From: Tetrahymena elliotti 4EA
Lineage: Eukaryota; Ciliophora; Oligohymenophorea; Hymenostomatida; Tetrahymenidae
Reading direction: 5' to 3'
Length of the DNA stretch: 30,570 nt
NCBI GenBank assembly: GCA_000231825.2
Contig: JH720295.1
Location: forward strand, 2,114,738-2,145,307
Under the pieces are notes generated by a model. That model did no database searches. It saw only the letters and a list, made by a program, of their open reading frames with translations, and was not told the DNA's origin. The position numbers and the translations under genes were made by a program. Shown here in pieces: positions 12,801 to 23,193 of this stretch. Numbering within the stretch: the first letter of the stretch is position 1; each line of letters starts with the position of its first letter.

Positions 12801-13975
12801 TAATAGTGCCCCTTTCCTTATAAAAGAGGGGTCGTTTAGCTGAATTGCTGTACTGTAATTTGATGACAAATCATTATATGTGTACTTGCCTCCTTTATTT
12901 ATTATAAAATAAAATAACATAAATTTCTACGTAGATTCTCTCTCTTTCTCTCTTAAAGTTTATTTTTATCAATGATCGAAAAGAATCAACCATTTTTAGA
13001 ATGAAATATTCAGGAATAAATTTAAATTGTGTTTTGTTAAATTAAATTTATCAAAATTTAATTCATTTTTATTTTATTTAATGGCATTAATAATATTCTC
13101 TCATAGAATTTAAAATCTTTTTTTTCGTCTTAGTTTTTGATTTTGTTTGTCCTTATAAAAGCAGTTTTATGATCAAGAAAACTGATGAAATAACTTAAAT
13201 ATTATTTACCAGCTGTATATTTAGATCCCATATCATAATCTCCTTGGCTTAATGTGGTATCACTCTTTGTATATCCATATTAAGGGCCTAATTTTTCTAT
13301 TTCTTTTAAGCTTTCCTGCATTGTGTAAAATTATTTTGTAGAAGTCTTCTGCTCATAGGTTTACTATATTTTAATGTAAAAAACATATTATAAATATAAT
13401 AAACAAATAGATTAGCATCATTCTTTTAAAAATGTATTATTTTATAGCTGGCATATTAAAGTATCCTACATGTTTTCTTCATTTGAGTCATTTTTATTAA
13501 TCAATTTGCAGATTATCTTTGGCCAATAAATTCATAGCATATTCTTCAATTAAAGTAGCAGCAGCAAAGTTAATATGCCAGAAAACATTTGATACAAAAG
13601 AATGAAGATGATTTGAATGTATATTTACTTCATCTATATGAGGACCGACACTTATATTAAATTATTATATTAATTTTGTAGTTTTTTTCTCAGTAATTAA
13701 AGTGATGTTATCAGATATCTCATCTTGATTATCAAATTTCATTGTAGATTCTCTTATCATCATTTAATTATGGTCAGACAAGTTAATTTCTAAAATATTT
13801 TATGAGGTAAATGCATATTAATAAATTCTGAAAAATGAATTTTTAATTTGAAATTGATTCTTATTTTGCTTTTTTGAAGAAAATTAGAAATTAAGCATTT
13901 TATTAATTTTTTGATACCATTTATATAAACCTGCTAGATATTTGTTTGGGTGCAGCATGAAGACTGATTGCCCAT
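9874..13975 (-). CDS. acylated STE11/MAPKKK-like pseudokinase
   Basis: My model has 14 exons and 737 residues. It starts at 13975 with MGNQSSCC, a consensus N-myristoylation site (Gly2, Ser at 5-6) with two adjacent Cys for palmitoylation, so membrane attachment is likely. The kinase domain spans about residues 160-411. Its loop reads DPNGNTCGAL instead of GxGxxG, AVKT keeps the Lys (K187), and the hinge YEHISGESIQKII and ARQIFRGIDFLHSYGLVH resemble MEKK-type kinases. HRD is HGN (279-281), DFG is DLN (299-301), APE is intact (319-321), followed by SDIWSAGIVLLEM, DPSKR and LTAAELLKHKFL. Loss of the HRD Asp makes phosphotransfer unlikely; a scaffold or allosteric role is inferred. The tail (412-737) is Ser/Asn-rich. 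Introns: 13790-13917, 13364-13595 (uncertain), 12893-13209, 12676-12734, 12025-12400, 11784-11834, 11649-11701, 11514-11566, 11420-11472, 11195-11267, 11103-11158, 10911-10985, 10350-10711. Confidence 0.85.
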
Positions 13976-14149
13976 ATCACCTCCAAAATAATAACTATGT
14001 TCGACTTATTTATATTCAATATTTTGTTTTTGTGTTTATATGCTTTTCCTTCTATTCAAGAATTTTTAGAGATTCTCGAGAAGGTGCTGTCTCTCTTTTT
14101 ATAAACAATACCCTTCTCTTTTTTTTCTTTCTTTATTTATTATGAATGT

Positions 14150-14345
14150 ATGAATCAATGTATTACTTGCTTGTTTGTTTGCTTGCTTGCTTGTTAGTTT
14201 ATTTATTTATGAATGAAATTGTATAATTGCTTGATTCCTTATTCACCTTAATTTTAATTAATTTATGAATAAAACTCTTAGGCTAACTAGACTGACTGAG
14301 TGAGTGAGTGAATGAATGAATGAGTGAGAGAGTGATGAATATGAA
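14150..14345. repeat. tetranucleotide repeat tracts
   Basis: Two imperfect tetranucleotide tracts: TTGC/TTGT repeats at about 14167-14200 and TGAG/TGAA repeats at about 14298-14334. They lie 190-360 bp upstream of the pseudokinase start codon, in a region with no gene. Confidence 0.75.
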
Positions 14346-15948
14346 TATTCTTTGCTTATATTATTTCTCTTGTTAGTGTTATTAAGTCTAATGGAATGTA
14401 CAAAACTCTATTCGCGATATTATTAACTATTATAATTATAATAATAATAATCAATTTCATTTAATAAACTTGCTTACTATCCCATTAACTAATTAATTAA
14501 TTTTTATATCGTATCAAATCATCATTAAATCATTCTCTCATTCATTCATTATTTTCAATAATATATTCAAAATCATTCATTCATTCTACAATCGCTAGAT
14601 ATTTATTAGCCTATAAATTAATTGTATGTCAATTTTCATTTTAAGACTCTATTTTTTTCTCAATTATGTTTGCATTTTTTTTAATAATTTCGCCTACTTC
14701 AAACCACCTTTACTAATTTTTAATTTCTATTTATTTACTTCGACTCTTTCTCGCTTCCCAACATTCTATGAAAATTATCAAATATTATTGACCTCTTTAA
14801 AATTAAACATTACAAATACTTTATTTTTTAAACTCTTAATATTGCCCATACATTTCATACAAACATTTATTTTTCATCTCAAAAACACCACAAATTAAGC
14901 TGATTTTAAGTTGTTTCATTTTTCAGCCTTCTTTTAATTTAAAAAAATCAAAAAAACACTTTTGCTTATCTAACTTCCAATTACACTAAAATCAAACAAA
15001 AATTTGCATTATCTATTACATCTATATTAATAAAATTAGAATTAACGGAGACAAATCAAATTATCTAGAAGCGGATTAGCTAAATTATCTAGGATAAGAT
15101 GCTCTTCAAATAGTGAGAAAGGCATTTTACTAATTTACTAATTAATCTAAGGCTTATAGAAAACCCTAACAAAAAAAAGGAAATATTATATGCTAATCTT
15201 ATATTCTAATTCTCTTTGCAATAAACCATTTAATTATTTTTGTGAATTCTATTTAACTAAATTTAAATTTCAATAAAAAACCTAATTGTATGTATGTCTA
15301 TTTATTTTTTTAAAATTTAACTATGAAAATAATATTTTTATCTAATCTTCTTTGCACTAATAACAGAATAGAGATAAATCGATATTAAATCTATATTAAA
15401 TAAGATATCCATTTGATTTATTAATTCTAAGCTAATCTCTTTTTTCTTCTTAAGAAATTAAACAGCCTAAATTGGTAATATTAAATAAATTTGATTGATT
15501 ATCTTGGTTGCTTTATCAAATTCCTATTGATTTTTATTTGAATAAATCTAAACAAAAATATAATAAAAAATAAGTGTAAAGTTAAATAATAACTACTGAT
15601 AAATTTTTTGATCATAATTGATCATGCTGATTGCTAAAAATTTCTATTTCTGAGAATACCCATTTACTTATCTTATATTTTATTAAATAAATATTTAAGA
15701 ATGAATTGTAAAATATATACTATATATATTTCCAAGATTCTCCTTAATCCAAAATAATACAATTTTTATTAATAATATTCAATATTTTCATATGAACAAA
15801 AATATTTTTTAAAGATTATTTGACTTAAATTTAATTTTATTACACTCATTAATTAACAATCTTCATTTAGCTTTATTTTCATTTTATATCTAAATTCTCA
15901 TGCTCATCTTGAATTCATCATAAGTTTAAGAGAAGCATCTTAGTAAGG
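14346..15948. other. gene-poor AT-rich region with one coding-like patch
   Basis: No gene that I can support. The patch 15047-15175 reads plausibly on both strands: on plus an acidic frame (SNYLEADQLNYLGQDALQIV) with no ATG after its upstream TGA, and on minus a short frame starting MPFSLFEEHLILDNLANPLL at about 15124. A frame at 14626-14898 plus is Phe/Leu/Asn low-complexity. Confidence 0.4.
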
Positions 15949-16266
15949 TCAAAACAAAAAACATTTGGGCTTAATAAGAGTATTTCCTTGATTAAGTATT
16001 TAAATTCCCCATTTGGAAGGAATTTTTGCTTAAGTTTACATACTTCTTAAATTAAGGGGTGATTGAATAAGTGAGCCAAATTATTTTTTCAGGAATACGA
16101 AAGGTATACTTAGTTAGTGATCAGAAAATCTAAGACTAAATTAATATTCATCTCCTACATAAACAGAATCTTGAGGTTATTCTATAGTAAAAAAGATAGT
16201 TACATTACATCTGTAATTCATTTCTAATTTATAAAGCTTTATGCAACATTCTTTTTTTTCTAATAA
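15949..16266 (-). CDS. hypothetical exon(s), unrecognised protein
   Basis: This minus-strand exon is clearly more complex than its flanks. A splice acceptor (AATTTTTAG) sits just before 16266, and the frame then reads about 105 residues to TGA at 15949-15951. An internal ATG at 16221 would give 90 residues. The centre reads YRCNVTIFFTIEQPQDSVYV then GDEYQFSLRFSDHQLSIPF, an alternation of hydrophobic and polar residues typical of beta-strands; the opening faintly recalls a CBM20-type start, but I would not assign it. Upstream exons were not found, so the true start is unknown. Coding-like codons continue just after the TGA, which may mean a missed intron or decay. Confidence 0.35.
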
Positions 16267-16817
16267 CTAAAAATTTGATTTTACAATCAACTATTTTTAA
16301 CTTAATTTATTTTGCTAAATCTTTCGAATAATTTGACTAATGTGTTTTTTATATTTACTGAAATATTTGTTTATTTTGAATATAACTTATTTTTAATTAT
16401 CTCTCAATTAGTTTATTTTTCTATGTTAAATTTTAAATTTTACTAAAATTAATGAATATTATGAGTAATTATTTGTTGTTATTTAAAATAAATACATAAA
16501 AAAACTATTTTAATTCACTAAAAATACTAAATCATAAATAATTGAAAAATATGATAAGATGACAATTTATTAAATTAATCAGTATCATTTATTGATAGAG
16601 GGTTGTAATTTTAAGTAGGTATTCAAAAATTAATAAGAGGATTTATTAATAGATTTTGCTAGGAAAGTTCTTTCTATTTTTTATAATACTATTTTTGATA
16701 ATTAAATTTCTAATATAGAATAAGGAGTGCTAATAGATAGATAGAATAGTAGTTGTGTGACATAAATTAGGGTTCAATTTAAAATTTTGTAGAAATATTA
16801 AAACACTTAAATAGAAG
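16267..16817. other. intergenic, 5' flank of the caprin-like gene
   Basis: AT-rich and without recognisable genes. It probably holds the divergent promoters of the flanking minus and plus genes, but no defined element can be read. Confidence 0.4.
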
Positions 16818-18579
16818 ATGAGTAAGTAGAAAGAAAATAGTTTGCCTAGCAGCATCAATGAAGAGACTGACATTTTCTTGAATTATCTAGAAAAACGCAA
16901 GAGAAATTTGAAAAAGAAGCTTAATGAGATAGGAGAATTAAAACAAAAAGATAATTTAAATTCAGAATAAAGTGAAAAGGTGAATCAAGAGGGAAATGTT
17001 TAGTAAGAAATAGAATAATTATCTAAGATGAGAGATCAATATATAATTTCTCATTAGAAGGCTTAAAATTAAAATACAGAAGTTATTTGCTCTAAAAGTT
17101 CTGAAAATTTGTTATCTCTATCTCTTCGCAATTAAAAGAAGGATATTTTTGATTTTATTTCTGATGCTTTATTTTTTTCAAGACTAGCTTATTAAAATCG
17201 CATTGAGTCAGAACCTTTAGCAAATCTTTTCAGGTAAAATCAATTGTTCTTTAGGCTAACATTTTGTTTCATTTGAATGTTTTGAATTTTATTATTACTT
17301 TTTTGTTTGTTTTGTTGTTTTGATGAGTTTCCCTCTTATCTATTGATTAAATAAGTAAATTTTTCTTGTATAAAATTGAAAAGGGATCACATTTTAGGAG
17401 AAAAGAAGATTTTAGAAGAGACAACATATGGATAAGAAAAATAATTGATGGAAGAGTAGCTAAGAGAGATATTTGTTTAAGATTCTGAGTTTAGACAGGA
17501 ATTGAAAAAAGTAGATCGTTCGATATTGAAGGAGAGGATTTAGCCATAAATATTAGAATTAGATGAAGACTTTGAAGATGATGGTAGAGATAATTCATCA
17601 AATATCATAAAAGATGACCAAGATGAAGAAGAAAAAGAATAAGTTGGGTCGATGGATGAAGCTCTTAAATAACATCCAACATTTTATTAAATGCATTCAT
17701 AGAATTATGATGGAGATAGTGAAAAATCTCATACTGAGAATGAAATAAATATCAAAGTAAAGTAAGGTGAATAATAAGAAAGCTAAGAATCTCTTTAGAT
17801 TATAAACAATCAAACTTAATCTCAATAAAATAAGAATTAATAAGCAAACAGAAACTATTATGGAAATAATTACAATGGAAAGTATTTCAGAAGATATAAG
17901 TAAAATAGATATAGAGAAGAAAGATTTACATATGTAAGAAGAAATAAAAACACAGCTAATAGCAATTCTAATGAAGTATCTAATAAAGATTCTAAAGTCT
18001 TGAACAATAACAATGAATATGAAAGTGATGTGCCATTCTAAAGCTAAAAATAGAACTCTGGAGAAGAAAAATATTTCAATCATCACCATCATAGCAAAAT
18101 AAATGATCATGTCAGCTGTGAAGATAACAATATGAAAAGTAACCATTCAGATAATTAAATCCATAGCAAACACAATAGTTCATAAAATGCTAATAGCAGC
18201 AATAACAACCTCAATTATAATAGTAACACTAGTTTTAACTAGCACAATGACTCCTATCAATAAAACAACACGAAGCATTCATATAAAAAACCCTATAACT
18301 CCAATTACAGAAGATAAAATCCTTATCGCAAAAATAACGATTATGATACTGACAGAGAAAAAGTAATCATTTTTTCATATTAAAACCGTCAAAAATATTC
18401 TTGTCTAATTTTAAAATAATTTTTCTAATTTGCCAAGATTTCTCTCAAACATTTTTTAATATTAATTCCTTCAAATAATTCTAGTCTAATTTTAACATAA
18501 TATTTTAATCTGACAGTACTGTAGATTCTCATAAATTCAGGATTTTCTCAATTAAGGAAAATTTTCAAAAAATTAATGA
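16818..18579 (+). CDS. caprin-like coiled-coil protein with Arg/Asn-rich tail
   Basis: Start ATG 16818. Exon 1 (16818-17233) and exon 2 (from 17384) join in phase across a 150-nt intron. Residues 21-80 are a basic then acidic coiled coil, NYLEKRKRNLKKKLNEIGEL followed by LNSEQSEKVNQEGNVQQEIE, resembling the caprin HR1 pattern (RNLEKKKxKL, then LNxDQ...V.KYxEV). Residues 140-215 are charged and acidic. The rest is disordered: Gln/Asn runs, a basic-aromatic patch (YFRRYKQNRYREERFTYVRR) and an HHHH run, as in RNA-binding tails. Known caprins associate with mRNA in cytoplasmic granules; that role is inferred here. The 3' end is ambiguous: an intron 18363-18516 gives 485 residues ending at 18579, and without it the frame ends at 18632 (554 residues). 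An open minus frame at 17697-18146 is its antisense shadow. Confidence 0.7.
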
Positions 18580-19169
18580 TTAATTTTCAATTAAAACCAG
18601 TAATTTTGAAAAGTACCTTAATATTTATATGAGAATCCATGGTACTTAATTTATTTGCAAACAAAAAATATTGTTGAAAAGTAAAAGAAAAATAACTTCA
18701 AATCAGAATGAAGAAATAAGAAATCAATTTTAAATAGATAGATCCATATTCCAAAATTATTATTTTCAAACAAATCTCAAAGAAAAGAATAAATAAGAAA
18801 GTTGACAATTTTTAATTGTGTAGTCAATTTATAATAGACTAGAAATATTAAAATTTTCAAATTTAAATAATATGTATTTATTATGAATATTTAATTGAAT
18901 AGGAGCAAAAAGATGGGTATGGATACAACAAGAAATGAATAATTAAATAAATCACTAAATAGATCAATAGATTTTAACTAACTTTTAAACTGTGACTGAA
19001 AATAAAGATAGAACTGAGAGTAGTTATTATATATCTAAAATAAAAGAAAAATTTAAATAAGAATGAATCTAAACCTAATAAATGCTAAATAAAGTTAGTT
19101 AATTATTTATATTATTATTAAAAAAGTAAGGAAATTCAAAATATATAATAAATGAATGAATTCAATAAT
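18580..19169. other. 3' flank with unassigned coding-like fragments
   Basis: Two short patches on the plus strand look coding: about 18668-18800 (SKRKITSNQNEEIRNQFQID) and 18903-18938 after an acceptor-like AATAG (EQKDGYGYNKK then TGA). The second would suit the C-terminus of an RNA-granule protein, so alternative 3' exons of the caprin-like gene are possible, but the joins are not canonical in phase. Confidence 0.3.
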
Positions 19170-20206
19170 AACCAAGCAAGCAAGCTATTGATAATTAATT
19201 AAAGAAATATTAATTTATTTATACATTTATATTAATGCAACCAAAATTTGTTACTTTTATTTTATTTTTTTACTTATTATTCATTTTTCGCTTTCATTTC
19301 TTTTACCAAAGTTTTATTTCTTAATTTATTCTTGAAATTCCTTTTTAGTATTTAAATCTAAAATATTAATTAAATGACATAAAGTTTCAGCATCAATAAA
19401 TCTATGCTAAAGTTAGTTTGTTACTGAATAAGTTAGAAAAAAAATTAAATCATATAATTCGAATGAATAAAATAAATAACTAAAAAATCATTGATAATAG
19501 CAGAAATATTCATAATTATTAAATTTTATTTTTAAAAATCAAAATTTATGATTTTTCTTTGATTCACCTTGCATTCTCTCTCCTATTTTATTTATTTATT
19601 AATTTATTCTTGGAATTCCTTAGGTATTTACATCGAAAATATTGATTAAATTACATAAATTTTCAATATCAAAGTTAGTCTGTTATTTACTGAGCAAGTT
19701 CGAAAAAAAGTTAAATAAAACACTTAGAATAAATGAATGAAATAAATAACAAATTATTGACAAGAAAAGAAATGTTAATAATTAATTATTCATTTTATTT
19801 AAAAATATGAAAATGTATTCTGATTTTTATTTGATTCTCTTTCCATTTTCCTTTCAAAAGCTTTATTTATTAACATTCTTGAACCTATACTTCTGAATCT
19901 AAAATAAAGTAATTCATTGAATAAAGTAAAATGAAAAACTTTCCAAAGTTCTCTTTCTCATTGTCTCTCTTTAAAGAAAAAGTTTTTTAAAAATAGAATA
20001 TAAACTTGAAAACCTAAATAAAGAAATGTGAATGTGAAATAGTGATTTAGTGAGTAAGAAAGAAAGAAAATACAACAAACAAACAAGTAGTATGTATGTA
20101 AAAACTAATTAAAGAGATATTATAATTTATATATAAATTTGATATTAACACAACTAAAATTGATTCCTTCTATTATATTTTAAATTCAACTTACATACTC
20201 ATTTTT
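19170..20206. repeat. degenerate repeats related to the NOC2 3' end
   Basis: Segments of the NOC2 3' end and flank recur here in decayed form. The stretch around 19290-19350 matches the NOC2 coding end at about 20212-20255; on the minus strand both contain TAAGAAATAAAACT followed by CTGG or TTGG. Weaker copies lie near 19580-19630 and 19850-19900. The flank at about 19176-19250 matches 20080-20160 (both have AATTAAAGA.ATATTA and CAACYAAAATT). Spacings are about 280 and 910 bp. No copy keeps a complete reading frame. Confidence 0.6.
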
Positions 20207-23193
20207 TCATTTTCTTCTCTTTCCAGAGTTTTATTTCTTATTATTTTTGAAGTTTCTTTGATTTTTTCCTCTTTGGATCTTATTATTTTTGTTTCTGTTT
20301 TTACTAATTTTTTTATTCTTTTTACCACCACTTTGCTAGTTCTATTGATTTTTTTATTTGTGGCTATTCTTTATTGATTTTTCAAAAATATTTTATTGTT
20401 TTGAAGGTTTTTCTTCATCTTCTTCCTCTTCATTATCACCTTCACCTTCTTCCTCTTGTTCATCTTCGTTATCGAAGTCATCTTCAGATAATTGATTATC
20501 ATCGTCGTCATTATTGTTGTCATTTTCATCAATCAAATCGAAGTCAGGTAAATCATCAGGATCACCTTCATAATCCATGTTATCTAAATCATATTCATCT
20601 TCATCTTCTTAATTGTCCTCTTCTTCGTCACTGTCCTTGTAATTTTCAGGGTCAAAAGCATCACTATCACTTTCATCAGCAATATCTAAATCTTTTTAGA
20701 CTTTCTTTTTCTTTTTATCAGTTCCATCATCATATTCGCTTTCATCTCCACTGACATCTTCATCATCATCACCTCCTTCAGCATCATCTTCAGCAGCATC
20801 ATTATCACCTTCATCGTAATTCTAATCCTTTTCAGCCAAAATTCTTTACTTAACTCTAGTTTCTCTTTCAGTTACAATTTTATTTCTCAGTTATTCCAAA
20901 GGAGTTTCTTTAACATCCTTAAAACTGTCCTCTAAATAATAATACAAATAAAAAAATATTCTTTCATTAAAGAATGAAATTTACCTGAAAATTTAGCATC
21001 TAATTCGATATTCTTAGGAGCAAAATTAACTCCCTTACGCTTATTCAAAACAAGATCAACACTAGCTCTAATAGTTTTCAATAATTGCTTGATTTGCATT
21101 TTATAGACAACAAACTAAACAGAATCTTATAATTTTTTTAAATAGACAATGTAATTGTAGCACATTTCAGGGAAACCAATATCTCTGCTATAAATAGCTA
21201 AATACTCAGCAGAAAGATCAAGAGCAAACTTAAAAATTTCATTCCATAACACATTTGTATTTTTATATTTGCTATCAATCTTCAAACTAATACTAAAATC
21301 AAAAGGCTTTTTAGTAGATTGAGTTTTCTTCTTTCTGAATTCACCAGAGTTGAGAACATCCTTAATAACCTTCAAAGTAGGAATAAAAGTGCTAGTCTTC
21401 TAAGCAATAGTGTTCAAGCATCTAAACATTAACAAATAAATAAAACAATTAAACTTTATTAAATAACTTTATCTAATTACTGGATTAAGTGGAACTTCAA
21501 AGGAACATATTCCTAAGAATTACTGAATTAGTTTACACCAATAATAAGTTCTACCAAAGGATAAAGCAATTATCCTAAATCTTCATCAGAAGGCTATCTG
21601 CTAATAGTCTAGCTCCAAAGCTTCAAAGAGTTAATAACTTACCAGTTAAAAACTTTCATTTCATCTCCCTATAATATAAACATAAAATAATTATTAAATT
21701 CAATCCATATTTCAAAAGAAAACTTATTTCCATTCAACATATTTTCATTCTAAAATTTCCAAAAAAATCTAATTAATTTTTAATTTTTTCAAGTGTTTTT
21801 GATTGACTTAAAACTTAACTTAGAAAGGAAATCAGATGATATTAATTTAATTCTAAGATTAATTATGATATTAATTTAATTCTAAGATTAATTATGATAT
21901 TAATTTAATTCTAAGATTAATTATGATATTAATTTAATTCTAAGATGAATTATTCCCTTTCTTATAAAACTAATTAATATCTTTCTTTATATCTTAATTA
22001 GATAATAATAGATAATTCAACTTATTAGTTTTTATATTCTAATTTTTCAAGCCTTAACTTTAATCTAAATGTTTATTATTCATTCATTCAATCAACCAAA
22101 TGCTTTATATAAAACTTGATAAACCCTTTTAAGCAAAATACTTTAAACTAAGAATTAAACAGCTCTATTGAAATTTCTACAGTAAAAATATGTTGAGTTG
22201 ATTTGTTTCAAATGAAATAGTATTATTTTTGCAATAAATTATAAGGACTGACCTTTTTTGCCATGTTATCTTTGAGAAGGACTGCAATTTATCTTAAATA
22301 AGAGAAACCAATATAGTAAGCAGCATCTTTATGTTCAACCATTAATTCGCTCTATAAATTTTAAAAATGGTTATTATTGCTATAGATATTTTATTATTAT
22401 TATGAAATAGCTTACATAGCAGTTGATCATAAAAATAACAGATTCATAAGTTCTCCAAGAGACATGTCTAACATTTTCGAAGTAAGCAGCATAAACTCTC
22501 TATTTTATTAAATAACAAACAAAAATTTTAAAAAAAGACATTTTCCAATATGATTTGTGGTTTACTCTGAAGATTTTATCAACTTCTTCATTTTTGGTAT
22601 TTTTGCATATTCTTCTAATGATGATAAAAGCCTTTAGCTTCAACTTTAAGTTGTTATTAGTAGCCCATAACTCAACCATGTACTTCAAAAATCTCATAAA
22701 AAGTTTCTGTTTGAAATGAAAAAATGAAATAGATAAAGCATTTGTTTGAAGTGAAAATTACCTTTAATGGGAACATGAAGTCAGTGATAATAGGATAGAA
22801 TGTCAACATGTAAATTAACATGTCTTCTTCGTGAACATTTTCAGCCATTTTAACTATGTTTAAAAGGTAGACTTTAAGAACAATGTCTAACTTTCTAGAA
22901 GAAACAGATTCTAAAATTTGTCCATTTTCAAGTTTCAATAACTTTTTAAGAAGATAAGGGAATCTTTATAATGCAAAGGTAACGACTTTGTCATAAACAG
23001 CTCCATCTTCAATGATAAAATCTTGCTCATTCTTATTTTCTTCAAGCTCATCAGCATTCTCGTCCTCATTTTGAGACACGCAAATACGGAAAATTTTAAT
23101 AAAGTGAGCTATTGATTTTTAAGTAGGCTCCTTTTCTACTTTCGCAATAATGTCTTCTACACGTTTTAATGAAATGACCTTGCTAGCTACCAT
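20207..23193 (-). CDS. NOC2: nucleolar complex protein 2 (Noc2) homologue
   Basis: Seven exons give 701 residues, close to the family's usual 700-750: 23193-22762, 22706-22566, 22499-22416, 22351-22253, 21668-21481, 21421-20985, 20931-20207. All joins are in phase and the stop is TGA. The Noc2 core is plain: YAAYFENVRHVSW, then YLRQIAVLLKDNM, then VFNWQVINSLKLWSQ, LLYPLVELIIGVNQF and EYVPLKFHLIQCLN, then the C-terminal RKGVNFAP. Known Noc2 pairs with Noc1 and later Noc3 to move pre-60S ribosomes from nucleolus to nucleoplasm. The last 240 residues carry a long Asp/Glu-rich tract (about 490-650) and a basic Lys/Asn/Arg end (NSGKRRK), a typical nucleolar arrangement, though here at the C-terminus. 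The 66-nt intron 22500-22565 is a multiple of three without TGA, so retention would add 22 residues. The intron 21669-22252 is unusually long and holds a minisatellite. An open plus frame at 20374-20754 is only the antisense of the acidic tract. Confidence 0.94.
21838..21953. repeat. 29-bp minisatellite, 4 copies
   Basis: Four head-to-tail copies of a 29-bp unit (GATATTAATTTAATTCTAAG plus nine bases) start at 21838, 21867, 21896 and 21925; the last differs at one base. It lies wholly inside the 584-nt NOC2 intron. Confidence 0.95.

Noticed and set aside
9874..13975. Programmed frameshifting, as in Euplotes, to explain frame changes in the pseudokinase
   Set aside because: Canonical GT...AG introns in consistent phase explain most shifts, and here TAA/TAG are sense codons, unlike Euplotes.
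13942..14145. A 67-codon plus ORF
   Set aside because: It overlaps antisense the first exon of the pseudokinase (MGNQSSCC) and then runs into T-rich DNA.
14626..14898. A 90-codon plus ORF
   Set aside because: Phe/Leu/Ile/Asn low-complexity translation of AT-rich DNA with no motif and no exon partner.
15047..15175. Coding-like patch on both strands
   Set aside because: The plus frame has no ATG after its upstream TGA and no acceptor in phase; the minus frame is short. Kept only as a note in the intergenic entry.
17697..18146. A 149-codon minus ORF that looks like a membrane protein
   Set aside because: Antisense of the Asn/Arg-rich half of the caprin-like gene; the hydrophobic look comes from reversed AAT/AGA codons.
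20374..20754. Plus-strand ORF rich in His and Leu
   Set aside because: Exact antisense of the Asp/Glu-rich tract of NOC2, where GAT/GAA runs give artificial open frames.
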